Source: Pollenia angustigena
Taxonomy: Eukaryota; Arthropoda; Insecta; Diptera; Polleniidae
Direction: 5' to 3'
Length of the DNA stretch: 64,000 bases
NCBI GenBank assembly: GCA_930367215.1
Contig: OV884059.1
Location: 14,036,945-14,100,944 of the forward strand
Below, one piece after another: positions 22,358 to 34,004 of this stretch (position 1 is its first letter; every line of letters begins with the position of its first letter). The notes beneath the pieces were generated by a model. The model was given only the letters and a program-made list of their open reading frames with translations. It was not told the origin of the DNA and made no database searches. The position numbers and the translations under genes are program-made.

Positions 22358-22781
22358 CCCAGCGGCAAAAATAAGGAGTACGGAGGCCTTCTAGAAGGCC
22401 TTTGTACCCCTTCTTTTGGATGTATAAGGCCTGCTCGCTCCATTCTATACTCATATCTTTTTAACACACGTTGTCATTGCGGAGAAGGTCTTCCGCTCTC
22501 GCTTCTTTAGCAGTTACATAAGAATTGTAAGGGGATAAAAAAAATAATTATTTTGCTTTTGCTTGTGCAAAAAAACAATACAAAAAATGTTACTCGTTCT
22601 CTACTCCCTTCTCATAAAAGCGAGTGTGGAAGGTGTATCTTATCTTTTATGCCAAGGAGTGGAGGCCTTTTATGAGGCATTCTTTAGCATTTAAATAATA
22701 ATAGTAATTGAATCAAACTAATTATTAAGCAGGCCTTTAAAAAGGCCTGGAGTAAGAAGGTCTTATGCGTTTTCCCGTTGG
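22358..22781. mobile_element. TIR element with AGGCCT motifs, copy 1
   Basis: The ends CCCAGCGGCAAAAATA and (reversed) CCCAACGGGAAAACGC are inverted, with AAG on both sides (22355-22357, 22782-22784), a possible 3-bp target duplication. Internal AAGGCCTTCTAGAAGGCCT palindromes are characteristic. A second copy begins at 61198. The superfamily is not assigned. Confidence 0.5.
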
Positions 22782-22797
22782 GAAGGGTCGTCCACTT

Positions 22798-25700
22798 TTT
22801 TTTTTTTGTTGGACGTAGTGATAGCGCGCTATCATTTAGTGGCCCCACGATAACTCCACCAACCCACCCCGGGACTACGTCAGCATTACATCAGGGCGGG
22901 CGGTTAAAAATAGCCTTATTCCTACATCCTTCCAACTTTCCCTCTCTAGGGAAGGTTCGGAACAGCTGAACACCTTTCCTTCATTATCGTATTAATGAAA
23001 TCTTCACACAATTTCCATGAGCTTGCGGAATGCAGCATTTCGCCCACCACGTTCTCAGTGTCAATATTAAGCCTAACTTTCCATTTAAAGTTCTTCTTTG
23101 TTCCATCCACCTTTCACATTCAAAAACTATATGCCCTGCATCTTCGTCCGGTGATCCGCATGCCTCACAGCTGCTTATCTCCTTTAACTTAAATCTATGC
23201 AGGTATTTGTTAAAACAACCGTGGTTCGTCATCACCTGTGTTAAAAAATAACCTATGTCTCCATGTTGCCTCTCAACCCACGTTCTAATATTTGGTATTA
23301 GTTTATGTGTCGATCTTCCATTCTCTTCTTGATTCCATCGTTCTTGCCATTTTCTCATTGCATTATCCCTGGCCTCTTTCTTTTTTTCTGAGATTCTTTT
23401 GGCTCGCTCCAATGGACTATGATTTGCCTGATATATACATTTAGTTTGTATATATATTTCCTCTCTTTCCAGTATTAATAAGTCTATGGGAAGAAGCCCT
23501 GCTAGTACCAAGGCCGCACTGGTAGACACCGTGCGATACGCAGATGTGATACGTAGGGCGCTGGTTCTCTATGGTCTTTGTAGCTTACGTATGTTGTATT
23601 TCCTTTTTAAAGCACTCGAGAAAGCTGGAGCGGCATACAGAAGTTGGGAGTGTACTACGCTGTTTATCAGTTTTCTTATATGCGGTTTTGGGCCGCCACA
23701 GTTTGGCATTATCTTCGCCAATGAGGTTGCCGTTCGCATGGCTTTATCACGTATGTTCACCACATGTTGGCTGACCGAGATTGTCATCCAATTGTACGCC
23801 CAGATAACATAAATTACGCTTAAGTAGTACATCACTTGATTGAAGTCGGATTTTCGGTGTTTTATAGACTCTTCGATTTGTCACTAGAATTTCCTCTGTT
23901 TTAGGCACAGCTAGTTGCAGTCCATTTTTCCACAACCATCTGCTGCAACGGCATAAGCAATCATTTGCCACTATCTCGATCAGTTCTGTGGTGCGCTATA
24001 TCATCTGCGTAACCTATTAGAGTCGCTCCTACAGGTAGCTTCAAGTTCAGTAAGCCATCATACATCACATTCCAGAGGAATGGTCCAAGAACTGACCCCT
24101 GAGGTACACCGGCTGTTATTTGGTATTTTTTTATACCACTTTCGGTATCGTATAATAAAAATCTCTCATCCAGATAGCCTGCAACGATGTTGTAAAGGTT
24201 ATTATCTATTCCCTTCTTCCTGAGTGCTTCTAATACCACGTTCCATTTCGCTGTGTTAAATGCATTTTTCACATCCAGTGTTATTATTGCACAGTATTCT
24301 CCTGTAGTCATCGCTTGCATTCCTTTATTGCAAACTTAAATTATCGCATCAACAGTACTTTTCCCCTTGCGAAAACCATGTTGCATGGGAGATAGACCTC
24401 CAAGATCAGCAATTCGTTCCTCCAGCCGTTTTAAAGTAATACATTCCAGGAGTTTGCCTAGGGAGTCCAACATGCACAGTGGCCTATACGAGCTAGGCTC
24501 ATTTAATGGTTTGCTTGCCTTTCGCAACATAACTTATTTTTGTAGCTTCCATTTAGTTGGAAAGATTCCAGTTTCAAGACACGAGTTGAATACTGAAGCT
24601 AAGTATTCAGGCCATATCTCACACACCATTCTTATGACTTCATTTGGTATGCCATCTGGTCCAGGGCTCCTGCCAACACTTAGTCTTTTACCAGCGTATT
24701 TAATATCTTCTGCGTTTAAGAGGACGAAATTATCAACCGGGAGCTTTGGAAAGGAAATAATGTTTCTACAATTTCCGTTGCCCATTTTGGTTCTTTTATC
24801 CCCGGTATGGGTTTATTTCGACCAAGTTTCTTCATAGCTATTTTGTATGGCTTTCCCCATGGATCAGAGTCTATTTCCTTGCATAATTCAGTCCAACATT
24901 TTTTCTTACTGTGTTTTATGGCTTTTCTCAATGCTTTGCGTGATGCCCTGAATTCTAGAGCCAGGGTTTCGTTGTTGGGATTACGTGTAGACACTCGTCG
25001 TGCGGCGAGACATTTCTCTCTTAGCTCACGAATCTCATTATTCCACCAATAAAAGGGACATTTGTGGCTATATTTTCGTACTTGAGGCATTGATACGTTG
25101 CAGGCTCTAGTAAGTATTTTAACCAGTGTCCCAGCTGCATTTTCTACATCAACGGGTCCGAGCTGGTTTCGCATACTTTTCTCTTTAGCGCTTGTAATGT
25201 ATTGAGACAGTTTTCCCCCATCACATTTTTTAGCATTCCATCTTGGAAGGTCTACCTCATTCGGATCATTATTTGTACCTTCATTTAACGTTATATACTG
25301 ATGATCACTTAAAGATATATCCTCTAGCACCATCCAGTTCATCTTCTCATTACAAAAATAAGGTGTCCCAAATGTAATATCTATAATGCTCCCACCAGCA
25401 CCTCTTCCTTCTAAAGGTTAGCTTATCTCCCTTATTGAAAACGGTCAGCCCAGTGCTTGCAATCATCTCACTCACTGCAGCACCCCTGTTATCTAGGGTG
25501 TTAGAGTACCATTCTGGGGATTTACTGTTAAAATCCGCCCTATGATGACCTTATACTTTGAGGATCTAATGGAAGCCTCAAGTGGTGAAAAATAACAGCT
25601 ATATATTCTCATTTTTCCAACGGTTACATATACGAAACCAGAATTTGTCTCATCAACTTCACTAACAGATAATCTCGTATTCCTTAACATTATGGCCGCA

Positions 25701-25834
25701 CGATGGGTTTTATCTTCATACCAAATTTGGAATGGTGGATTTCTGTACTGTTCACTTATTAATACCAGATCAGTGTTTTCCTCTGTTACCTTTTGCATCA
25801 ACAATTCCTGTGCTTCCCTGCCCCTTCCAAGATT
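22798..25834 (-). pseudogene. 5'-truncated non-LTR retrotransposon (R1/I-group LINE)
   Basis: Read on minus from 25834: a C-terminal part of an apurinic endonuclease domain (about 25804-25493), a linker rich in Lys/Arg (25342-24716), a reverse transcriptase in several frames (SYRPLCMLDSLGKLLE at 24530, HGFRKGKST, AGVPQGSVLGP and YADD near 24020), and a C-terminal domain with HGCFNKYLHRF and the zinc-knuckle-like CEACGSPDEDAGHIVFEC (23250-23080). It ends in a 3' UTR and an A-tract (T run at 22795-22807). A 13-bp duplication GGTCGTCCACTTT (22785-22797 and 25835-25847) marks target-primed insertion. Several frameshifts break the reading frame, so it is dead. The clade is judged from the RT and C-terminal motifs only. 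Confidence 0.85.
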
Positions 25835-26182
25835 GGTCGTCCACTTTAGGGAACTAAGTGAGCCGTCCTAATGTCGGCTGCAAATGAATCTACACATACA
25901 TAAGCACAAATATCGTAGAAGACAGCCACTAGACTAGACAAGACTAGACTAATAAGTAGTTAACAGTTTATCTTATAGTCTAGTCCAGCCTCTATCATTG
26001 ACTTTAGTCTAATCTAGAACTTTTTTTTTAGGAAATAGACTAAAGTCTAGAAAATATATTTTCAGTTTTAATTTTAGACTAAAAACTCAAAAAATAAAAA
26101 AAGTAATTTAATAGATTTTTCAATACTTTAATAATCCGCTATATATTTTTTCCATATTTATTCTTAAATACACAAGATCATA

Positions 26183-26529
26183 TTATTTGGCAGCGGCGGC
26201 TGTAGGGCATGGTTCGGTCCATCGCCACTGACTGAAAGGAATACATTCTCCTTTAGCACTATCGAAACCTTCAGAGTCAGGACAACGTACAGATTCAGCT
26301 GCAGCACCAGCAGATTTGCACAACCAGTAGTGGGTGGGATCCCAGAAATTACGAATGGGTTGATTTAAATTACTACTGTCACATTGAGGTTCGTTACTGC
26401 CATGAGGATCACAGGCCGAGACACAGGCTATGGCAAAAGCCAAGATGGTCAAGCAAACGACTGTTAAAAAAGAAATGAATGCAATAAAATCTGCTAAAAA
26501 CGTCCCTTCAGAAACTTACTAGCTTTCAT
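26183..26529 (-). CDS. Peritrophin-15-like secreted chitin-binding protein, paralog A
   Basis: Two exons: 26520-26529 (ATGAAAGCT A) and 26183-26460, joined over a 59-bp phase-1 intron (donor gtaagt, acceptor aacag), give 95 aa. A signal peptide (MKAIVCLTILAFAIACVSA) precedes a small domain with six cysteines: CDPHGSNEPQC, RNFWDPTHYWLC, SVRCPDSEGF, KGEC and WTEPC. The spacing and aromatic residues fit a single CBM14/peritrophin-A domain, as in peritrophin-15 described from blowflies, which binds chitin in the gut peritrophic matrix. The tail is Ala-rich. A TATAAATA box lies about 80 bp upstream. It is nested in the homeobox gene's intron, on the same strand as the host gene. Gut function is inferred from the family. 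Confidence 0.85.
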
Positions 26530-26610
26530 TTTCACTGAAATAGTTGATACCGAGTATGTAGACCGATAGAGAATTGCAACAACTTTGTGTCATTTTGATG
26601 GATTCGTCGG

Positions 26611-26618
26611 TATTTATA
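26611..26618 (-). promoter_or_regulatory. TATA box of paralog A
   Basis: TATAAATA on the minus strand, 82 bp upstream of the ATG. Paralogs B and C have matching boxes at similar distances. Confidence 0.6.
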
Positions 26619-26786
26619 GGAAAAAAAAAACTTAGAAAGAATCGTAATAGAAATGATAGTATGCAATTTTGTAAAGAACTTTAATTAGTATCAATCAATT
26701 AGTACTTAATATCGATGTAACTGCATATAAATATTTTATTTGTTATCATAAACAAATATTACGATTTCGATTTTTTAATTGCAATA

Positions 26787-26830
26787 CAGTGGGGCCTTGT
26801 TTATCCGTGATTCGATTAACCGGCAACATC
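26787..26830. repeat. pogo/Tigger-like terminal repeat
   Basis: CAGTGGGGCCTTGTTTATCC preceded by TA resembles pogo/Tigger ends (CAGTNNAACCTCGATTATCCG). A similar reversed end lies at 33282-33316. They may belong to different elements. Confidence 0.4.
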
Positions 26831-27010
26831 AATTATCCCGGACATAAAAAGAATTTTTCTTGCATCAATTTGACTGAATTTTTGTACAATAATAGTTATA
26901 AGTAGTAAGTGTTAATTGCTGCATCTAACTTAATTTTGTTAGTTTGTGCACTTGTACCCTTTGCTTTTCAACAGCTCAATTAAAAATGTTAGACAGCGTG
27001 CAGGTTTTAA

Positions 27011-27411
27011 CCCTTATGTGTGTGGAAAAAAAACACCTTCTATAGGGTGGATAGGTACCTGGGCACCTTCATGCAAATTGTATGAGAAATCTAATTTTTT
27101 GCCTTGTATTGTACAAAAAATCGATGGTTAATGATATAATATTATAATTTTACTCTGGTTTTCCCCTTTTCATATATTTTTTAAAATCCTACACCCAAAA
27201 AAAAAAATTTGTAATATCAAACGTATACAGGTACCCAGGTACCTATTCACCCTATTAAGGGTGCAAAAAGCAAATTGATATGACACGCCCCCAACTGATA
27301 TTGTATATAAATAATAACAGATAGTTAGGAGTTCTCATGAAATTGTAGAATTGTAGACTAAAATCTTGAAAACGCAATAGGTACACAGGTACCTGTCCAC
27401 ACACATAAGGG
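27011..27411. mobile_element. piggyBac-type MITE, TSD TTAA
   Basis: Perfect terminal inverted repeats CCCTTATGTGTGTGG / CCACACACATAAGGG are flanked by TTAA at 27007-27010 and 27412-27415, the fixed target site of piggyBac. Subterminal AGGTACCTGGGCACC-like palindromes are repeated at both sides. It is 401 bp and has no transposase. Confidence 0.8.
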
Positions 27412-27415
27412 TTAA

Positions 27416-28159
27416 CAATTGTGTTACCTTTTTTTTAGTAAATGTCAATAATTTTCCAAATTTAATCTGGCAAGCCTATTACTGACTGTTTCATCGCCGC
27501 ATAGCCTTAACGCCTAGTGTATTTTGAAACGTTTTGTCACCCCTTATATCTTTTAAACCATTAATTATAGAATAAAAATTATATCACATTCGTAACTTAT
27601 CTAAAAATACAAATATGTATAAATTTGATACTTTTTCGAAATTCGAGCGTTTAAGGTACTTTTTAGTACTTTTTTTGCAAAACATTTTCGCCTTTCGTTG
27701 ACATATGCGCCTTTCCATTTCATCTTACCTGACATTGTTGCGCCTTCAAAGAGGCAGAGTTTTGTAAAATAGTGGTAACTAGCAGAACCACATTTTGTCA
27801 TGAAAAAAAAAGTTTTTTTCACCGAATTTTCTGTCAATACGAATATTTACAAGAGAGTTATGGCAATAAAAGCTATTTTCAGGAGTTGAATTTGTATAGG
27901 AGCCATGGTCAAGTATGAACCGATTCCAATAAAATTTGGTAAGATGTTTTTGATTGGAACAAAATAAGTTTGGACCAAATTCAATCTAAATACCAACAAC
28001 ATAAGTTGATACATTTAGTTGCAATTGTATGTACTTACATTATCGTATGTGACAACCTTTTAAAGCTTATAAAAAAGGGTGGTTACATTTCAAGGGCCGA
28101 TGTTGACAAATTCTTTAGGAAACTATTGTCATTTCTTTTTAATATGGCGCTTAGGCATA
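27416..28159. other. AT-rich intron sequence, nothing recognised
   Basis: Two frames of 64-78 codons occur, but neither shows a recognisable domain, and no inverted repeat with target duplication was seen. Confidence 0.4.
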
Positions 28160-28985
28160 ATTAAGGTTCTATGCCGTTAATGTGCCGAATTATCTCCTCC
28201 TTTATCTCTTGAATTGTTGTTGGCTTATCGACGTTCACTTTTTCTTTCAAATAACCCCAAAGGAAGAAGTCTAACGGTGTCAAATCACATGATCTTGGCG
28301 GCCGATAGACATCGCCACCACTTGGGATAACACGGCCATTGAATTTGTCGCGCTAAAGAGGCATTTCGTTAGCTGTGTCCACTTGCCACACACCGTCCTG
28401 TTGAAACCACATATCGTCTACATCAGTGATAACCACTCCATAGGCTCGCGAGTAAGTCAATAATCGTATTTTTCACACAGACACGGTCGGCAATTCACAT
28501 GTATACAACAATTTTGTTCGTTTCAAAACATCAGGCTATCATCAGTCTCTGCGACCGCACCCAAGTACATAATATCTTTGTGTGCGTGCGTTCGGGGCTT
28601 GGTTATCACTGGTCTACATCCATATCTTCCAATTCGGGCCATAAAAAGTTCGTTGTCATCTCACGATAGCGAACATCATTCGCAGTAACTGCCTGACCGG
28701 CCTCATTTGGTAAGAATACGGCCCGATGATGCCGCCAGCCCATAAACCGCACCAAACAGTTACTCTTTGTGGGTGCATTGGTTTTTCGACAATCACTCTT
28801 GGATAATCATTCGCCCAAATGCGGCAATTGTGCTTATTGACGAATCCACTGAGGTGAAAATGTGCCTTATCACTGAATCACTAAGTACACGATATGCCTT
28901 TTTGATTTGAACGCTCATTTTTATAATTAGCCTGAATAACTTCAACGCGTTGCTCGAGTGTGTATCTTTCCATGGTTCAAATTGA
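28160..28985 (-). pseudogene. Decayed mariner/Tc-type transposase with nested hAT MITE
   Basis: Read on minus from about 28980: MERYTLEQRVEVIQANYKN, KAHFHLSGFVNKHNCRIWA, PMHPQRVTVWCGLWAGGIIG, and then VWFQQDG-like remains near 28400, followed by SGGDVYRPPRSCDLTPLDFF, a typical transposase end. In-frame stops and frameshifts are scattered. It belongs to the same broad family as the remnant at 14050-15160. A 188-bp hAT MITE is inserted in it. Confidence 0.75.
28424..28611. mobile_element. hAT-type MITE, 8-bp TSD GTCTACAT
   Basis: Terminal repeats CAGTGATAACC / GGTTATCACTG are flanked by perfect duplications GTCTACAT at 28416-28423 and 28612-28619. Inserted in the decayed mariner transposase gene, so it is younger than that copy. 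Confidence 0.85.
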
Positions 28986-29299
28986 GTTAGTCTGAAGTTG
29001 ACAAATGTGAAATGAAATGCAGAAAAAAACTTGACGTTTAGGTGTGGTTCACATCGGCCCTTAAAATTTAACCACCCGTATAATTGCAGAGTGGCCGATA
29101 TCTGATTTTTATCGCCAGAAAAGTTAAAATTGTTGGTTTCATTTTCGCTAAATTAATGAGAGAAAACATCAGTTGAAGCTTTTATTTTTTTTTGCTCTTT
29201 AAAACTTGTATGTATAAGCTATAAGTATCTCTGCATTTTTGCAATGTTTGAGTGGGTTTTTTTTGCTTTCAACCATGTTTGGAAAATAGTTTGTAGTAG

Positions 29300-30600
29300 G
29301 GATGGTTAGAAAAGATAAACTCACTGTTTATTGTTTAAGCTTTGATGTCTTTGCAAATAGGACTTGTTGAGTGTTTGCAATTCTCATTTACTCTGTAGCT
29401 TTATTTGATAATATCTTTGGCTTTTCTAAATTTTTTTGGGAGAATGTTTCCTGATGATCTGGCCTAAGTAACCAGTGAAATGCGCATAGAAACTAGCTTA
29501 TCCCCTAACACTGTTGGGTTCTGACAATTCTTAAATTGTATCGCCTCAATGGCAAAATTGGACGAAATTGAAATAAATTGTACCAAAATTTCGCTATAAA
29601 ATAAAAAAGGAAAAAGTAAGAATTCAAAACATTTTTTTTATTTAATATGTAAAAGTAAAAACAAAACAAGTAAGAAATTATAGTCCGTCAAGACCGAGCA
29701 TTTGATTCTCCACAGTATATACAGACAAATTTTCGAGAGTGAGACCAAAGGGCAATCGTGGGCCCACCAGAACAAAATTATGTTATGAGGTTATGATTTA
29801 TGTAAAGTTTTTGTGTCGACTATTATTAAGATTTCTTCATCCATATGAGATTTGTTTGCCTTTAAGTGATTTTAGAATTAATTAGACCTATGGTTAATTT
29901 TTGACCCATAATCGCAACATTTTGTCTTGACAAAGTGGCTATCGTAAAAGTTATTGTCGCCAATTTCTATTTCAATACCAACATTTAAAAGGTAGTACTC
30001 ACATAAGGATCGATTCTAGAAAAAAATGGTAAGATGATTTAGATTATAATAAAATAATTCCAAATTTGATGTAAATACCAACGTAATAGGATGGTTTATA
30101 GGCGCAAATGAAGTAAAATTATAGACCGATTCACACCATTTTTAGTAGACTTTGTCATTATGAATTGAAAAACAAAAAATTTGTCTTTTTATCTTTTCTC
30201 TTTTTCGCTTGGTTGACAGTGTCACCAAAACAATCGACCAAAGTGGCGATTTGGAGACACTTAATTCTCGGCTTCTACGAGTACATATACTGATGTATGT
30301 ATGTACCTTATATCTAAGAATAGTATCCGAACATTAATTAACAATAATTTTTGGTAGTTCTGGTCACGGCTGCAGTAACATGTCTCCAATTTTATTATTG
30401 AAAAAAAAAGAAATGTTAAAACTTCGTGGATATTTTTTTTTAAATTGTACCAAAAAGCGATGAATTGTACCATCGTACCAATGAAGTTTCGATTGTACCA
30501 AATTTGGTACAGTTGTACCACAAATCCCATCAGTGTCCCCTAAAACAAAATCTTTTTAATTAAAAATTTTGTATTCCCTAAAATTACTTTGATTTTGAGG
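29300..30600 (-). repeat. Repeat family F1, split by a hAT element
   Basis: 29300-29500 carries the F1 part with TTTGGCTTTTCTAAA and TTCCTGATGATCTGGCC, and 30544-30600 continues with TTGTATTCCCTAAAATTACT, the reversed F1 head. The two halves are separated by a hAT-type element with an exact target duplication. Confidence 0.65.
29509..30535. mobile_element. hAT-type element, 8-bp TSD TCCCCTAA
   Basis: The ends CACTGTTGGG and (reversed) CACTGATGGG are flanked by TCCCCTAA at 29501-29508 and 30536-30543. Subterminal ATTGTACCA repeats are seen on both sides. It contains a fragment of the DINE-like repeat (29657-29760). No transposase was found in its 1,027 bp. Confidence 0.8.
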
Positions 30601-30826
30601 AATTTTATGTTTTGTGTCGTGGTTGACATTATCATGGAAATGACCATGTATTTAATTATGGGCTTCCACTACACTATTGAAAACTTTGCTACTTCAATGA
30701 TTCCTCCCCAAAAAGTATCAAAAAGGGGAAATAAAATTTGTTTCTTTTACTTTTTCGTTATATGTGAGAGGTACTTTTTTTAATACTGAACTTAGAAACA
30801 TAAAGTTATAGGTGCAATGAGTACAT

Positions 30827-32800
30827 TAGGGTAGTGCTTAATTGTATGGAGCATATTTGTTTTCTATTTTTCCATGATCTCACCCCCCAATACGGTGGGT
30901 ATTGATAAAAAAACGAAACAAAAAAAGTTTAAGGACAATCGGTGAAGGCTAAATCGTCCCTCACGTCCGCCAAAGTTTGAGAAAAATCGTTAAGTTCTAC
31001 TTTTATGCCTCATAACTCGGAAAATATTAATTTCACATAAAAATTGTTTTCAAAGAAGTTGTTATTAGTGAAGTTTTCAACAACTTTTATCTTAATAAGT
31101 TTTCTCTAAATCTCATATTTAACAAAAAGTAACCAAAGGAAAGAGCAATCAGCAACATAGATGCGAGTTTTTTCTTCCAAACGTCTGTTTAGCTTCAATA
31201 TTTGCGTTTGTGTACGTTTGCTTACAAAAAAAAAAAAATACTCAAACGCATATCATTTGTTTCTACCTTACCTTCCCGCTATCTCTATTCCTTAAGGGGG
31301 CTCCAATACAAAATTGTCAATACAGGGGTCTAATCACCGCATTCGATACTATCGTATCGAATAAACTATCGAATGTTTTTGCATAAGATAGACACTGACG
31401 TATCGAATGAAAACTCGATAAATGTAATGTCGAGTTACTCGATAACGAATTCTATTATTTCAAATTCAATACATTTCATTCGATATCGAGTTTCATGATA
31501 CCAAAATAAGTAATTTCGATCAATTTTGCTCGATATCGTATGCGGTGATTAGACCCCAGACTAGAAATATATTGAAGAAAAAGACCCATAACTACCAAGG
31601 AGCGCCCCTAGGGACAAACAATGTATGCAGACCCTCATTAGATATTTATGCTTAACATTTTCTTAAAACATACTTGCCATACATATATCTCCATACTTTA
31701 GGGGGGCTCCTATACAAATATGGCAGTTTAATGAAAATCTTAAATTTTGCCCTGCAGCGCCTAGAATGCCCCTAGATGAGTCAAATGTACGGCCGATCCC
31801 ACTTTGTTTTTTTATCGCCATCATTTGTTTTTTACATACCTACCCGCTTTCACTATTTTTTAAGGGTGCTCCCATACAACATTTTCAATACAGCATAAAA
31901 ATATTGAAGAAAAAGTCCCACAAATGCCAAGGAGGATAAAATGTATGACCGACCTCCATTAGTTTTTTGTATTTAACATTTTCTAATAACATACTTGCCC
32001 TTTATCACCATTTTTTAGGGAGGCAAACAAATATTGCGTTTTATAAAATTCTTAAATTTAATAGAAATTTTTCGTCTTTTGTGTATAAAATCAAAAGTTG
32101 TGAAAAGATTTAAATCACTTATGGCTTTTTTTTTTTTGCAAATTCGTTTTTTATATGTCTAAAAAAATTAAAAGCACTACTGCATCTTTAAATTTTTTAT
32201 GATTTAAAAAAAAAAAAATGGTTTATTCTTTGCTAAAAAAATTATGTTTCTAAAATGAATGCGAATATAAGAAAAACCTTTAAGTTGTTTCAGTTTATTC
32301 AAAAAACTAAACCGTTTTTGAGTAACGCGAATATATGTTGTGCAACCTCCTCCATTTTCGATATAACGGTATATCTGGAAAACAAAAGCTAACCTAAAAA
32401 CACATTTACCACCACTGGATTCTGTGTACCCTAATTTGGTTAAAATACCAGGTTGCCGGCTGGTCTGTTTTTTTTTTTTTTTTTTAATTTATAATAAAAA
32501 TATTTTACAACAAAATTAAGGATACGTGATTCATAGAAAATTAAACATTTGATTCTTTTAGTGGCTTAATCGCTATTTTTCAGTTTATTTTGTTTACGGA
32601 GAGATTAAGGAAAAACTTGTTAAGAACTATTCCACCAAAGTTAATATTAATATTTCTCAAACTTTGGTGGGCGTGAGGGACAGCTAGCCTTCGCGGATCG
32701 TCCTAAAATTTTTTTTGTCGTATTTTTTTTAAATTAATATCCACCAAATTGGTGGGTGAGACCTTAAGGAATCCAACTTTTGATTTTAATGGTCACCCTA
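30827..32800. mobile_element. Non-autonomous hAT-type element, 8-bp TSD GAGTACAT
   Basis: The outer ends TAGGGTAGTG and (reversed) TAGGGTGACC are flanked by GAGTACAT at 30819-30826 and 32801-32808. Subterminal inverted arms (about 30880-30990 and 32650-32770) share CTCAAACTTTGG and GTGAGGGAC. The interior has degenerate tandem units of about 160 bp (starting near 31290, 31690, 31850, 32010), each with CTCC(T/C)ATACAA. A second MITE is nested at 31326-31556. No coding sequence. Confidence 0.75.
31326..31556. mobile_element. MITE with GGGTCTAATCACCGCAT ends, TSD CAG
   Basis: Perfect inverted ends GGGTCTAATCACCGCAT are flanked by CAG at 31323-31325 and 31557-31559. A paralogous tandem unit near 31890 (TTTTCAATACAGCATAAAAA) shows the uninterrupted site with one CAG. 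The interior is rich in ATCGAT-like palindromes. Confidence 0.7.
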
Positions 32801-33281
32801 GAGTACATAGAAGATAAAACATATTGGTACATTTTTGTTAAAACCTACAAAAATATATTTTGGCATATAAATATGTCCACGAAAGAAAGGGAGACGCTAA
32901 CGAAGAAGCGGGTTAAATGCTAGTGTCCTTGAAAAAATTTGTTATTCTATATATTGATTATCCAAGGCGAATTGAAATCAAGAGGTCTTGACATTTCATG
33001 TGATTATTTTTTGCTCCTTGCATTTTATCTAGTTTGTTTCTCAAAATTCGTTTATATTTATTCTATTCTGCTTCTTGATTTAAAATAAGTTTGCGCTTCA
33101 TTTAGTTTTGATAGTGAAGAATAATATTGTCTTTTAAAAAGAAATTTTTAAATACGTATATTGTTTAATTTTCTGTAAAATACGTTTGACGCAATAACTG
33201 ATTTTGATATCCAAGGTAGGCATTTTCTAAAGCGAATTGAGGCGAGTCTACCCGTTATGAATCTGCCTTGTTGATTATCCA

Positions 33282-33316
33282 GAAAACTCTATTACGGATA
33301 TTCGAGGTCTTACTGT
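33282..33316. repeat. pogo/Tigger-like terminal repeat (right-hand end)
   Basis: Reversed, it reads CAGTAAGACCTCGAATATCC and is bordered by TA. It may pair with 26787-26830 or belong to a smaller decayed element starting near 32955. Confidence 0.4.
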
Positions 33317-34004
33317 ACTGTAAGAAAAATATTTTTTTTGCGTGTTCATTATGCCAACCTTTGTTGGGTTGTTAAGAAAACAAATATGTGTTTTCATTAA
33401 AACAATTTCAAGGTAAAAGAAGTGTTTTACGAAATATTAACATTTTTCGAAAATACATGTAACTAAGAGTTTAATGTTACTCTTATTTAAAGTGATGTAG
33501 TTTAGAAAAAATTTTATATTTTCTTAGCTTTTTATAGAATTCAGAGCAATAATTGACATTTTTAAACAAATCGCAAATTTTGTTGGTGTTTAACAGTTAC
33601 AGGCAGCTTCAAAAAATTTGTCGTTTTTTCGATTTCAAAAAAATCCGTTATGAAATGTTTCTAAACTTATAGAGAAATCTAGATCCGAAAAACCAGTCCA
33701 CCTAAACAATACTAACGTCTTAGTCCACACACAAATGCGTTGTCAGAGTTAGTCCGAGAAACAAGAGAAAAGATTAGTTGTTTTAAATCAATATGATGAT
33801 TTTCTATCAACCGTCTGCCAAAAAAAAATCAATTGGCCCAAAAGACCAAATAAAGGACACCAACAGGTTGACAAAGACAACAAGATGATTGTGTGGTTGG
33901 TTGGTTAACATGGAAGCAAGCCCATAGACTAGGCGTCCTGAAAGTAAAGTCGAAAGTAATTTCGTGTTGGCACCACACAACTTGTCAAGAATAGTAATCA
34001 AGAA

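Noticed and set aside
24367..24837. 156-codon frame on plus
   Set aside because: It is antisense to the reverse transcriptase region of the LINE.
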